In this document: piece after piece, positions 1-7,574 of the stretch
Layout: each line of letters starts with the position of its first letter
Numbering within the stretch: the stretch's first letter is position 1
Source of the DNA: Erythrobacter cryptus DSM 12079
GTDB taxonomy: Bacteria > Pseudomonadota > Alphaproteobacteria > Sphingomonadales > Sphingomonadaceae
Reading direction: 5' to 3'
DNA: 64,000 bases
Assembly (NCBI RefSeq): GCF_000422985.1
Contig: NZ_AUHC01000010.1
Span: 1 to 64,000 of the forward strand
Made by a program: the position numbers and the translations under genes
The notes under the pieces: model-generated
Told to the model about the DNA's origin: nothing
What the model saw: the letters and a program-made list of their open reading frames with translations, nothing else
Databases searched by the model: none

Positions 1-18
1 GTCAAAACGACGGCGCAT
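1..18 (-). CDS. start of an unidentified gene (partial)
   Basis: Only the first six codons (M-R-R-R-F-D) lie in the window; the gene continues beyond base 1. The call rests on an ATG at 18-16 (minus strand) preceded by AAAGGAG at 33-27, an ideal Shine-Dalgarno sequence with an 8-base spacer. It would be the next gene downstream of nrdB, about 150 bases after the nrdB stop, in the same direction. The product cannot be identified from six residues. The stretch 19-169 otherwise shows no gene; it contains one GANTC site (43-47). Confidence 0.4.
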
Positions 19-169
19 ATCCAAGGCTCCTTTCCCGAACCTTGAATCAATCACTTGCCGTCCACGCAAGCCAGTTTATGAGTTTACGGCCTAACTCCGA
101 TAGCAGGCGCAGCAATTCTTTGTCGAAAGATGTCAAAAACGGTTCGGGCGAGTAAATTGCCACTCAAAA

Positions 170-1219
170 CTACTCCGCCGCCTCGGCCCCGAACAAGCCC
201 GCCTCGGCCTCCTCGCCGGCGCCGCTCTCATTCGCCGCCTTGGCCTTCTGGCGCTTGTCGAAGCTTGCCCATACGTCGTTCCAGTTGCCGCGGGTGGCGC
301 CCTTGGAATATTCGGTTGCGCGGGTCTCGAAGAAGTTGGCGTGCTCCACCCCGTTGAGCAGCGGCTGGAGCCAGGGCAGCGGGTGTTCCTCGATCAGGTA
401 GATCGGCTGCAGCCCCAGCTGCTTCAACCGCCAGTCGGCGATGTAGCGGATATATTTCTTGATTTCCTTCGCGCTCATGCCGTCGACCGGGCCCATCTCG
501 AAGGCAAGGTCGATGAAGGCATCCTCGAGCCGCACGGTCTTCTGGCAGATGTCGACAAGGTCTTCCTTGACCGCCTTGGTCAGGCACTGGCGTTCCTCGC
601 AGAAGGTGTGGAACAGCTTGATGATGCCCTCGCAATGCAGGCTTTCATCGCGCACCGACCAGCTGACGATCTGGCCCATGCCCTTCATCTTGTTGAAGCG
701 CGGGAAGTTCATCAGCATGGCAAAGCTGGCGAACAGCTGCAGCCCCTCGGTAAAGCCGCCGAAGGCCGCGAGCGTGCGGGCGATGTCCTCGTCGGTCTCG
801 ACCCCGAACTGGCCGAGGAAATCGTGCTTGTCCTTCATCTCCTCATATTCGAGGAAGGCCGAATATTCGGTCTCGGGCATGCCGATCGTGTCGAGCAGGT
901 GTGAATAGGCGGCGATATGCACCGTCTCCATGTTGGAGAAGGCGGCGAGCATCATCTTCACCTCGGTGGGCTTGAACACCCGGCCATAGTGCTCGTGATA
1001 GCAGTTCTGCACCTCGACATCGGCCTGGGTGAAGAAGCGGAAGATCTGCGTGAGCAGGTTGCGCTCGTGATCGGTGATCTTCTGCGCCCAGTCGCGGCAA
1101 TCCTCACCCAGCGGCACTTCCTCGGGCATCCAGTGGATCTGCTGCTGGCGCTTCCAGAACTCGTAGGCCCAGGGATACTGGAAGGGCTTGTAGGTCGAGC
1201 GGGCTTCGAGCAGCGACAT
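170..1219 (-). CDS. nrdB: class Ia ribonucleoside-diphosphate reductase, beta (radical) subunit
   Basis: This 349-residue protein is the di-iron tyrosyl-radical subunit of aerobic ribonucleotide reductase, which makes dNTPs in the cytoplasm with NrdA. The metal and radical site is visible: E98-x-x-H101-x-x-x-Y105 matches the family pattern in which the tyrosine carries the radical. A second helix pair supplies TEGLQ and the R-D-E-S-L-H-C-E-G stretch with the other Glu/His ligands. The N-terminus begins directly with the fold and has no ATP-cone. The C-terminus is acidic and Ala/Glu-rich, as expected for the flexible tail that docks on NrdA. The gene follows nrdA and a microprotein gene in the same direction, so it is probably expressed from the nrdA promoter region. 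The ATG start at 1219 follows a GGAG-like ribosome-binding site. Confidence 0.96.
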   Translation of the reverse strand: MSLLEARSTYKPFQYPWAYEFWKRQQQIHWMPEEVPLGEDCRDWAQKITDHERNLLTQIFRFFTQADVEVQNCYHEHYGRVFKPTEVKMMLAAFSNMETVHIAAYSHLLDTIGMPETEYSAFLEYEEMKDKHDFLGQFGVETDEDIARTLAAFGGFTEGLQLFASFAMLMNFPRFNKMKGMGQIVSWSVRDESLHCEGIIKLFHTFCEERQCLTKAVKEDLVDICQKTVRLEDAFIDLAFEMGPVDGMSAKEIKKYIRYIADWRLKQLGLQPIYLIEEHPLPWLQPLLNGVEHANFFETRATEYSKGATRGNWNDVWASFDKRQKAKAANESGAGEEAEAGLFGAEAAE

Positions 1220-1290
1220 GGGCGGGTTCTCCTGAAGGCGGTCAGTCTAGCAGATACGCGGCGCGGCGGCGCGCGGATTCACAGGTGGCA

Positions 1291-1476
1291 TCACGGGGCG
1301 TAAGCGATGAGGATGTAGAGGCAGAAGGGCACGAACATCGACACCATGGCGATGTGGATCACCGCCGCGTTGCGGGCATGGCCGGGCTGGTTGCGCTTGA
1401 GTTCGCGCACCGCAGTGAAGGCAAAGACAAGGCAGACCACGAGGCCGAAGATGGCCGCTGCAATCGGCAGGTTCAT
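1291..1476 (-). CDS. small two-helix membrane protein between nrdA and nrdB
   Basis: This 61-residue protein has two hydrophobic segments (about residues 2-21 and 41-59) separated by a short basic loop (R-E-L-K-R-N). The likely topology is a helical hairpin in the inner membrane. A good ribosome-binding site (GGGAGAGG) lies just upstream of the ATG. It sits 53 bases after the nrdA stop and 71 bases before nrdB, same strand, so it is probably co-transcribed with the reductase. I do not recognise a family and see no catalytic motif. Its function is unknown; a link to the reductase is suggested only by position. Confidence 0.7.
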   Translation of the reverse strand: MNLPIAAAIFGLVVCLVFAFTAVRELKRNQPGHARNAAVIHIAMVSMFVPFCLYILIAYAP

Positions 1477-1529
1477 GTTGACCTCTCCCTTCCTTCACTC
1501 CGGCGCGCAGCGCCGTGGGCAGATCGCCC

Positions 1530-3635
1530 CTACTGGCAGCTCAGGCACTCCTCGTAATCGGTCTTCTCGCCGCTTGCCGAAAGCTCGATCCGCGGCGGCT
1601 CGGTGGTGTTGTCGGCCTCGACCCCGCCGACGAAGCCGGCGCGCTGCACGCTCTTGGAACGCAGGTAATAGAGCGACTTGATGCCCTTTTCCCACGCCTG
1701 GTAGTGCAGCATCATCAGATCCCACTTGTCGACATCGGCCGGGATGAACAGGTTCAGGGACTGGGCCTGGTCGATATAGGGGGTGCGGTCGGCGGCGAAT
1801 TCGAGCAGCCAGCGCTGGTCGATCTCGAAGCTGGTCTTGAACACCGCCTTTTCCTCCGGCGTCAGGAAATCGAGGTGCTGCACGCTGCCGCCGCGCTCGA
1901 GGATCGCGTTCCACACGTTGGTCGAGTTCTTGGCCTTCTTCTCGAGCAGCTTTTCAAGATAGGGGTTCTTGACGATGAAGCTGCCCGAAAGGGTCTTGTG
2001 GGTGTAGATATTGGCCGGGATCGGCTCGATGCAGGCGCTGGTGCCGCCGCAGATGATGCTGATCGAGGCGGTGGGCGCGATCGCCATCTTGCACGAGAAA
2101 CGCTCCATCGCCCCCATCTCGGCGGCATCGGGGCAAGGCCCGCGCTCCTGCGCCAGCAGCATCGAGGCTTCGGAGGCCTTGGCGCTGATGTGGCGGAACA
2201 TCTGCAGGTTGAGCGCCTTGGCCGCCGCGCTTTCAAAGGCGACGCCCTTGGATTGCAGGTAGGAGTGGAAGCCCATCACCCCGAGCCCGACCGAGCGTTC
2301 GCGGCTGGCCGAATACTTGGCCCGGGCCATTTCCGGCGGCGCGCGGTCGATATAGTCCTGCAGGACATTGTCGAGGAAGCGCATCACGTCCTCGATGAAC
2401 TGCCTGTCGCCCTTCCACTCGTCCCACTTTTCAAGGTTCAGCGAGGAGAGGCAGCACACCGCCGTGCGGTCATTGCCGAGGTGGTCGATGCCGGTGGGCA
2501 GGGTGATCTCGCTGCACAGGTTGGAGGTGGAAACCTTGAGCCCCAGGTCGCGGTGATGCTTGGGCATCATCCGGTTCACCGTGTCGGAAAAGACGATGTA
2601 GGGCTCGCCCGTGGCAAGGCGGGTCTCGACCAGCTTCTGGAACAGCGAGCGGGCATCGACCGTGCCGCGCACCGAGCCATCGCGCGGCGAGCGCAGGTGG
2701 AACTCCTTGCCATCGCGCACTGCAATCATGAACTCGTCGGTGACGAGCACGCCGTGATGGAGGTTGAGCGCCTTGCGGTTGAAATCGCCGCTGGGCTTGC
2801 GGATCTCGAGAAACTCCTCGATCTCGGGGTGCGAGATGTCGAGATAGCAGGCTGCCGAGCCGCGCCTGAGGCTGCCCTGGCTGATCGCGAGGGTAAGCGA
2901 ATCCATCACCCGCACGAAGGGGATGATCCCGCTGGTCTTGCCGTTGAGCCCGACCGGCTCGCCAATGCCGCGCACATTGCCCCAATAGGTGCCGATCCCG
3001 CCGCCCTTGGCCGCGAGCCAGACGTTCTCGTTCCAGGTGCCAACGATGCCCTCGAGGCTGTCCTCGACCGAATTGAGATAGCACGAGATCGGCAGGCCGC
3101 GGCTGGTGCCGCCGTTCGAGAGCACCGGGGTGGCGGGCATGAACCACAGGTTCGAGATGTAGTCATAGAGCCGCTGGGCATGGGCCTCGTCATCGGCATA
3201 GGCATCGGCGACGCGAGCGAAGAGATCCTGGAAGCTCTCGCCCGGGAGCAGATAGCGGTCCTTGAGCGTCTCCTTGCCGAAATCGGTCAGGTTGGCATCG
3301 CGCTGCGCATCGGTGCGGATGGCAAAGCGCCGGGCATTGACCTTCTTGCTGTCAGCCTGGGCGGAGGCCTTGGCCGCCTCGGCCAGCGCCCCGGCCAGCG
3401 CCTCGCCCGCCTTGGCCGCAATCAACGCCTGCGATCCGGCATCATCCCTTGTCATGCTCACTGCCTTTTCATCTCCGCGCGCAGCGCCGGCCGCTCCAGC
3501 GCCCTCGCCCGCAATCTCCGCCTCGCCCGGCACGTTCTCGCTCAGCCTGAATTCCATGTCCTGCCCCATATCCCCCCGAAATGTCCCCCCGAATCGAGCA
3601 TAGGCCAGTGGCCCCATGTTCTGATTCTGTTCCAT
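1530..3635 (-). CDS. nrdA: class Ia ribonucleoside-diphosphate reductase, alpha (catalytic) subunit
   Basis: This is the catalytic subunit of ribonucleotide reductase. Active-site signatures are present: C185 in I-S-C-Y-L-N, the N372-L-C374-S-E376 thiyl-radical motif, C394/C395 as redox partner, and a YYLRS stretch near the C-terminus that fits the radical-transfer tyrosines. The protein ends in C697-L-S-C700-Q, the swinging redox pair. The first ~115 residues are Ala/Glu/Gly-rich and show no ATP-cone fold. The reported start at 3635 gives 701 residues; ATGs at 3569 and 3557 (M-E-F-R-L-S-E) are credible alternatives, so the start is uncertain. It is the first gene of an nrdA-microprotein-nrdB run. 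A CtrA-like box and many GANTC sites upstream suggest S-phase control. Confidence 0.96.
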   Translation of the reverse strand: MEQNQNMGPLAYARFGGTFRGDMGQDMEFRLSENVPGEAEIAGEGAGAAGAARGDEKAVSMTRDDAGSQALIAAKAGEALAGALAEAAKASAQADSKKVNARRFAIRTDAQRDANLTDFGKETLKDRYLLPGESFQDLFARVADAYADDEAHAQRLYDYISNLWFMPATPVLSNGGTSRGLPISCYLNSVEDSLEGIVGTWNENVWLAAKGGGIGTYWGNVRGIGEPVGLNGKTSGIIPFVRVMDSLTLAISQGSLRRGSAACYLDISHPEIEEFLEIRKPSGDFNRKALNLHHGVLVTDEFMIAVRDGKEFHLRSPRDGSVRGTVDARSLFQKLVETRLATGEPYIVFSDTVNRMMPKHHRDLGLKVSTSNLCSEITLPTGIDHLGNDRTAVCCLSSLNLEKWDEWKGDRQFIEDVMRFLDNVLQDYIDRAPPEMARAKYSASRERSVGLGVMGFHSYLQSKGVAFESAAAKALNLQMFRHISAKASEASMLLAQERGPCPDAAEMGAMERFSCKMAIAPTASISIICGGTSACIEPIPANIYTHKTLSGSFIVKNPYLEKLLEKKAKNSTNVWNAILERGGSVQHLDFLTPEEKAVFKTSFEIDQRWLLEFAADRTPYIDQAQSLNLFIPADVDKWDLMMLHYQAWEKGIKSLYYLRSKSVQRAGFVGGVEADNTTEPPRIELSASGEKTDYEECLSCQ

Positions 3636-3823
3636 ACCCTTGCGTCCACAGGCTTGCCAACCGCCCTGTCCCGAGAGAGGCGCCTCGCTGGCCTGTCATG
3701 CCGCCTGGCCTCGGCCCACAGCGCGCCCCCTGCCGGCCGATCCTTCCCACCGTTGCCCCCCCGGGGGGGGCGGGACGATCACCAAGGCTTGGGGGTTCGA
3801 TGCGAGCCGAACCACTAGATGAT

Positions 3824-4030
3824 GAATCAGGGCGGGAATCGCGTCAACGCCCGATTAAGCCCGGATTAACCGCAAGGCCGGTGCCAGCTTGCCCCGCTTG
3901 CCCCGCGACGCATGGAACAAGCTTGAGTCGCGGCGCGCGCAAGCCCCAAATTGAATCTGTGAAGAAAAATATGGGGAGTGAATCTTTGGAATCCAGCCGT
4001 GAATCTTTTGCACGCGAGCGGGCATGAATC
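3824..4030 (-). promoter_or_regulatory. nrdA control region: GANTC cluster with TGAATCTTTG repeats
   Basis: The 434-base gap 3636-4069 lies upstream of nrdA only, because the neighbouring gene also reads leftward and ends at 4070. GANTC sites start at 3824, 3836, 3925, 3953, 3980, 3989, 4001 and 4026, with two more (3591 and 3623) at the first codons of nrdA. About two would be expected by chance in that span. Four of them belong to one direct repeat, TGAATCT followed by a short T/G run, at 3952, 3979, 4000 and 4025. GANTC is the CcrM methylation target, and methylated GANTC is read by GcrA in alphaproteobacteria (established). That this cluster acts on nrdA is inference. Confidence 0.6.
3855..3869. 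promoter_or_regulatory. CtrA-type box upstream of nrdA
   Basis: The sequence is TTAA, seven bases (GCCCGGA), then TTAA followed by CC. This exactly fits the TTAA-N7-TTAA CtrA consensus known from Caulobacter. It lies about 220 bases upstream of the longest nrdA start. TTAA is uncommon in such GC-rich DNA, so a correctly spaced pair in a promoter region is unlikely to be accidental, though it was found by eye and not scored. Confidence 0.55.
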
Positions 4031-4069
4031 TTGCGCTGAAGCGAAACGCGCGGATGGCGCGCGCCGCGT

Positions 4070-4459
4070 CTAGCCCGCCCGGGCGGCGACTTCGGCGGCG
4101 TCGAAATAGTGGATGTGCAGGCTCTTCAGCAGCCCGTCCGCAAAGGTACCAAGCTCGCAGATCGTCTGGGTGAAGGGGGCCGAGCCGTCCCTGGGGTGCA
4201 TGGTGAGGCGAATCACCATCACCGCGTGGCTATCACCCCCGGTGCAATCGAGGATCTCGAGCCGGGTGTCGGCCCAGGTGCCATACATCGCCGCGGCGCA
4301 GCGCTGCAGCGCGTCCCTGCCGCGCCATTCGCCGCCAAAGGGCAGCGAGGCGGCCTCGTAGAGCACGAAATCAGGGTGGATCAGCGCTTCCACCGCCGCC
4401 CAGTCGCGCGTGGCGGCGGCGCTATAGACCCGGGCGAGCATGTCCCTGGGGCTGGTCAT
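4070..4459 (-). CDS. NTF2-like (SnoaL-fold) protein
   Basis: This 129-residue protein has the layout of a single cone-shaped NTF2/SnoaL domain: an N-terminal helix with A-A-T-R-D-W-A-A-V-E, then H-P-D-F-V-L-Y-E, W-R-G-R-D-A and a C-terminal strand with H-I-H-Y-F-D. Such domains bind small ligands or act as isomerases, hydratases or cyclases, so the sequence alone does not fix a function. It is the last gene of a five-gene operon; its ATG overlaps the stop of the lipoyl-domain gene by four bases, so translation is probably coupled. A role with the E1/lipoyl/SDR proteins is inferred from that arrangement. Confidence 0.8.
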   Translation of the reverse strand: MTSPRDMLARVYSAAATRDWAAVEALIHPDFVLYEAASLPFGGEWRGRDALQRCAAAMYGTWADTRLEILDCTGGDSHAVMVIRLTMHPRDGSAPFTQTICELGTFADGLLKSLHIHYFDAAEVAARAG

Positions 4460-4695
4460 CCGTCCTCGTCGATGGTGCCGATGAGATCACCGACCTTGTA
4501 GGTCGCGCCCTCCTCGCCGGTGGGATGGATGATCCCGCTCGCCGGAGCCTCGATCTCGGTGGTGCTCTTGTCGGTCTCGACGGTGTAGATCACCTCGCCC
4601 TTCTCGACCCGCTCGCCGGGGCCGAACATCCATTCGACGAGGGTCATCTCGAGCGCGCTCATGCCGAGCTTGGGAATGCGGATTTCGACAGCCAT
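4456..4695 (-). CDS. free-standing lipoyl domain protein
   Basis: The 79 residues are one biotinyl/lipoyl domain and nothing else. The modified lysine is K43 in the E-T-D-K-S-T-T-E loop, which is the classic 2-oxoacid dehydrogenase lipoylation loop. A typical E2 subunit would continue with a subunit-binding domain and a 230-residue acyltransferase core; both are absent, and the next gene starts within the stop codon. The start abuts the E1 beta stop. It probably carries an acyl or aldehyde group made by the adjacent E1 subunits, but the enzyme that unloads it is not encoded nearby. Confidence 0.9.
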   Translation of the reverse strand: MAVEIRIPKLGMSALEMTLVEWMFGPGERVEKGEVIYTVETDKSTTEIEAPASGIIHPTGEEGATYKVGDLIGTIDEDG

Positions 4696-5682
4696 CTAGA
4701 GCCTACCCATGGCAAGTTTGATCTGTTCGACGATCTTGGGCTTGGTCGGGATCCACGCCTGTTCGAGGTGGCTGGCAAAGGGCACGGCCGAGAAGGTGCC
4801 GCCCACCCGCCGCACCGGACCCTTGAGGCTGTCCCAGCACTTTTCCTGGATATTGGCGGCGATCTCGGCCCCGGTGCCGAAGGGGCGCACCGCCTCGTGC
4901 AAGGTCAGCGCGCGCCCGGTCTTGCGCACGCTCGCCAGCACCGTCGCCTCGTCATAGGGGGCGATGGTTCTGAGATCGATCACCTCGACGCTGATGCCTT
5001 CCTTGGCGAGGTCGCTGGCGACATCGAGCGCATCGAGCACGGTGCGGCCATAGGTGATGAGCGAGATGTCGCTGCCCTCGCGCGCCACCGCCGCCTTGCC
5101 CAGCGGCACGCGGTAGCCCGGGCCGGGGTCTTCACCCTTGAGGCCATAGCACAGGATGTTCTCGATGAAGATCACCGGATCATTGGCATCGATGCTCGCC
5201 CGCAGCAGCCCGCGCGCATCAGCCGGGTTCGAAGGCGTGACGACGTGGATGCCCGCCACGTGGGCAAACCAGGCCTCGAGCATGTCCGAATGCTGCCCGC
5301 CAAAGCCCACGCCCACCCCGGTGGTGGTGCGGATCACGATCGGGCAGGGGGTCTGCCCGCCGCTCATGAACCTCAATTTGGCGGCATGGTTGACGATCTG
5401 GTCCATGCACACGGCGACGAAGTTCATCAGCATGATCTCGGCGATCGGGCGCTGCCCGGCAAGCGCCGCGCCCACCGCCGCGCCGACGATCGCGGTTTCC
5501 GAGATCGGGGTGGCCCGCACCCGGTGCGCGCCATATTTCTCGGTGAGGCCTTGCGTGACCTTGAACACCCCGCCGCCCTGCTTGGCCGAAACATCCTCGC
5601 CGAGGCAGAACACTCCCGGGTCTTCGGCCATGGCCTCGTCAATCGCGAGGTTGAGCGCCTGGGTCATGGTGATCTGCGCCAT
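4696..5682 (-). CDS. 2-oxoacid/acetoin dehydrogenase-type E1 component, beta subunit
   Basis: This 328-residue protein has the transketolase-like pyrimidine-binding domain (residues 1-180) and the C-terminal transketolase domain of E1 beta subunits. E63 in T-P-I-S-E-T-A is the glutamate that activates thiamine diphosphate. The ATG at 5682 overlaps the E1 alpha stop (TGATG); a GTG one codon earlier is possible. It should form an alpha2-beta2 heterotetramer with the preceding gene product. The pattern looks closer to acetoin or pyruvate dehydrogenase E1 beta than to branched-chain enzymes, but the substrate cannot be read from sequence. Confidence 0.9.
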   Translation of the reverse strand: MAQITMTQALNLAIDEAMAEDPGVFCLGEDVSAKQGGGVFKVTQGLTEKYGAHRVRATPISETAIVGAAVGAALAGQRPIAEIMLMNFVAVCMDQIVNHAAKLRFMSGGQTPCPIVIRTTTGVGVGFGGQHSDMLEAWFAHVAGIHVVTPSNPADARGLLRASIDANDPVIFIENILCYGLKGEDPGPGYRVPLGKAAVAREGSDISLITYGRTVLDALDVASDLAKEGISVEVIDLRTIAPYDEATVLASVRKTGRALTLHEAVRPFGTGAEIAANIQEKCWDSLKGPVRRVGGTFSAVPFASHLEQAWIPTKPKIVEQIKLAMGRL

Positions 5683-6650
5683 CACGCGGTCTCCTCGAGC
5701 ACGTCACGATAGATTTCATCGACATCGGGCAGTGGCGCGGCCAGCGCGTGCGCCACCGCGGCATCGATCTGGGCATCGATCTCGGCGACGATGGCGTCGA
5801 GCTCCTCCTCGGTGAACTGGTGTTCCAGCATCACCTTCCTGAGCTTGGGCAGCGGGTCCTCGCGCTTCATCTCCTCGAGATGCTCGGGCGGCATGTAGCT
5901 GAAGTCCGAGCCAAAGAAATGACCCATCATGCGGTAGCACATGGCCTCGATCAGTGTCGGCCCCTCGCCCGCCCGGGCGCGCTCGACCGCCTCCTTCACC
6001 GCCGGATAGATCTGGAAGACGTCATTGCCATCGACCCTCACGCCCTTCATGCCGTAGCCTTCGGCGCGCATCGCGATCGAGGGGCTGGCGGTGTGATCGG
6101 CATAGGCCGTGTGCTCGCCATAGCGGTTGTTCTGGCACAGGAAGATCACCGGGAGCTTGTAAAGCTGGGCCATGTTGAGCGCCTCGTGAAAGGCGCCGAT
6201 ATTGGCCGCCCCGTCGCCAAAGCTCACCAGCGTCACCCGCCCATCGCCATTGTTCTGGCTGGCCATGGCAAGGCCATTGGCGATCGGCAACCCGCTGCCC
6301 ACCACCCCGGTGGTGACCATGATCCCGGTGGCCGGATCGGTGATGTGCATGGTGCCGCCCTTGCCCTTGCAGGTGCCGGTGGCCTTGCCGAGGCATTCGC
6401 CCCACCACTTTTCCATCGGGATGCCCTTGGCGGTCTGTTCGCCCTGGCCGCGATAGGTGCACACCACATAGTCCTGCGGCTCGAGCGCGGCCATGGCCGC
6501 GGCCGAGACCAGCTCCTGGCCGCGCACGCAGTAATACATCACCGCCACCTTGCCCTGCATCAGCAGCGCGCGGAACTTCTCGTCGGTGCGGTTGACCTTC
6601 ATCGTGCGGGTGTAGATGTCGCGCAGCTTGTCGCGGTCGATGGCAGGCAT
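5682..6650 (-). CDS. 2-oxoacid/acetoin dehydrogenase-type E1 component, alpha subunit
   Basis: This 322-residue protein is a thiamine-diphosphate E1 alpha subunit. G145-D-G147 followed about 28 residues later by N174-N175 is the Mg/ThDP-binding motif; the upstream Y-R-G-Q-G and G-K-G-G-T-M-H stretches are also typical. I chose the ATG at 6650 because the protein then begins M-P-A-I-D-R and an AGGAAGG ribosome-binding site sits just upstream; an open frame extends further but overlaps the SDR gene. It follows the SDR by 31 bases and overlaps E1 beta, so the genes form one operon. Substrate unknown. Confidence 0.9.
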   Translation of the reverse strand: MPAIDRDKLRDIYTRTMKVNRTDEKFRALLMQGKVAVMYYCVRGQELVSAAAMAALEPQDYVVCTYRGQGEQTAKGIPMEKWWGECLGKATGTCKGKGGTMHITDPATGIMVTTGVVGSGLPIANGLAMASQNNGDGRVTLVSFGDGAANIGAFHEALNMAQLYKLPVIFLCQNNRYGEHTAYADHTASPSIAMRAEGYGMKGVRVDGNDVFQIYPAVKEAVERARAGEGPTLIEAMCYRMMGHFFGSDFSYMPPEHLEEMKREDPLPKLRKVMLEHQFTEEELDAIVAEIDAQIDAAVAHALAAPLPDVDEIYRDVLEETA

Positions 6651-6681
6651 GGAAAGAGGCCCTTCCTGTTTCGGGTGAAGC

Positions 6682-7446
6682 TCAGAACTGGACGCGCTGC
6701 GTGAAGCCGCCATCGACCACCACATTGGCCCCGGTCATGTAAGGCACCGCGGGGCTGGCGACGAAGACGATCGCCTTGGCGACCTCGACCGGCTCGCCGA
6801 AACGGCCCATCGGCATCTTGGCGAGCGTCGCATCGAAGAGCGGCTTCATGTGCTGCTCGATCACCTCCCAGTTGCCGCCCTTGTAATAGATCGCCCCGGG
6901 GCTGACGGTGTTGACGCGGATGCCCTTGGGCGCGAGCGCCTGGCTCAATTGCGAGGCATAGGTGATGAGCGCCGCCTTGATCGCGTTGAAGGGATTGGGG
7001 GCGATGAAGGTTTCGAGCGCGGCGGTGGAGGAGAGCATCACGATCGAACCCGAACCCGACTTCTCGAGATGCGGGGTGAGGGTTTCGACCGCGAGCGCGG
7101 CGCCCTTGATGTCCATGTCAAGGCAGGCCTGCCAGTCGCCCGTGCCCCCGGTGCCCGAGGCAGAGGCGGTGTGGACGAAGATGTCGCACCCGCCCAGCTC
7201 GCCCGCGGCCTTCTCGAGCCAGGCCTGATAGGCCTCGGCGCCGCTCGCCATGTCGAACACTTCGGCAAACACCTTGCCCGGCCCGGCGGCATCGATCGCG
7301 GCTTTGGCGGCCTCGATCTTGTCTTCCTTGCGCGAGAAGAAGGCGACATCGGCGCCCTCGGCGGCGAAGAGCTTCAACGATTCAAGGCCGAGGCCGTGCG
7401 CCCCGCCGTTCATGATCACCTTCTTGCCCTGAAGTCCCAGATCCAT
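6682..7446 (-). CDS. short-chain dehydrogenase/reductase-family protein with altered active site
   Basis: This 254-residue Rossmann-fold protein has the SDR glycine motif (N13-G-G-A-H-G-L-G20) and the C-terminal R-V-N-T-V-S-P-G-A block. The catalytic region is unusual: the serine pair S139-S140 and lysine K157 are kept, but the tyrosine of the Y-x-x-x-K motif is F153 (P-F-N-A-I-K). The usual N-N-A-G motif also reads H-T-A-S (92-95). Either the protein uses another acid/base or it does not perform ordinary hydride-transfer chemistry. It is the first gene of the E1/lipoyl operon, which suggests that its substrate is linked to the E1 reaction. Confidence 0.85.
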   Translation of the reverse strand: MDLGLQGKKVIMNGGAHGLGLESLKLFAAEGADVAFFSRKEDKIEAAKAAIDAAGPGKVFAEVFDMASGAEAYQAWLEKAAGELGGCDIFVHTASASGTGGTGDWQACLDMDIKGAALAVETLTPHLEKSGSGSIVMLSSTAALETFIAPNPFNAIKAALITYASQLSQALAPKGIRVNTVSPGAIYYKGGNWEVIEQHMKPLFDATLAKMPMGRFGEPVEVAKAIVFVASPAVPYMTGANVVVDGGFTQRVQF

Positions 7447-7574
7447 CGCGCCTCTCCCCGGCCATTGCGTGCTGGAAAAGGGGATAGCCGAGGGCGCCAG
7501 CCGGGCGGATTGGCACTTTTGGGGGGATGGGGGGATGGGCCGGCGGGCAAGGCCCGGGCCGGCGCTTCATCCAC

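Noticed and set aside
1515-3818. 767-codon open frame on the plus strand, antisense to nrdA
   Set aside because: It mirrors nrdA in a high-GC genome, where the complementary frame often stays open; no protein family is recognisable and the real gene is certain.
3944-3976. NrdR boxes in the CCCC ... GGGG region upstream of nrdA
   Set aside because: The halves CCCCAAATT and AAATATGGGG are suggestive, but neither is a full NrdR palindrome, and the spacing between possible boxes (17 bases) is not the roughly 31 expected for an NrdR pair.
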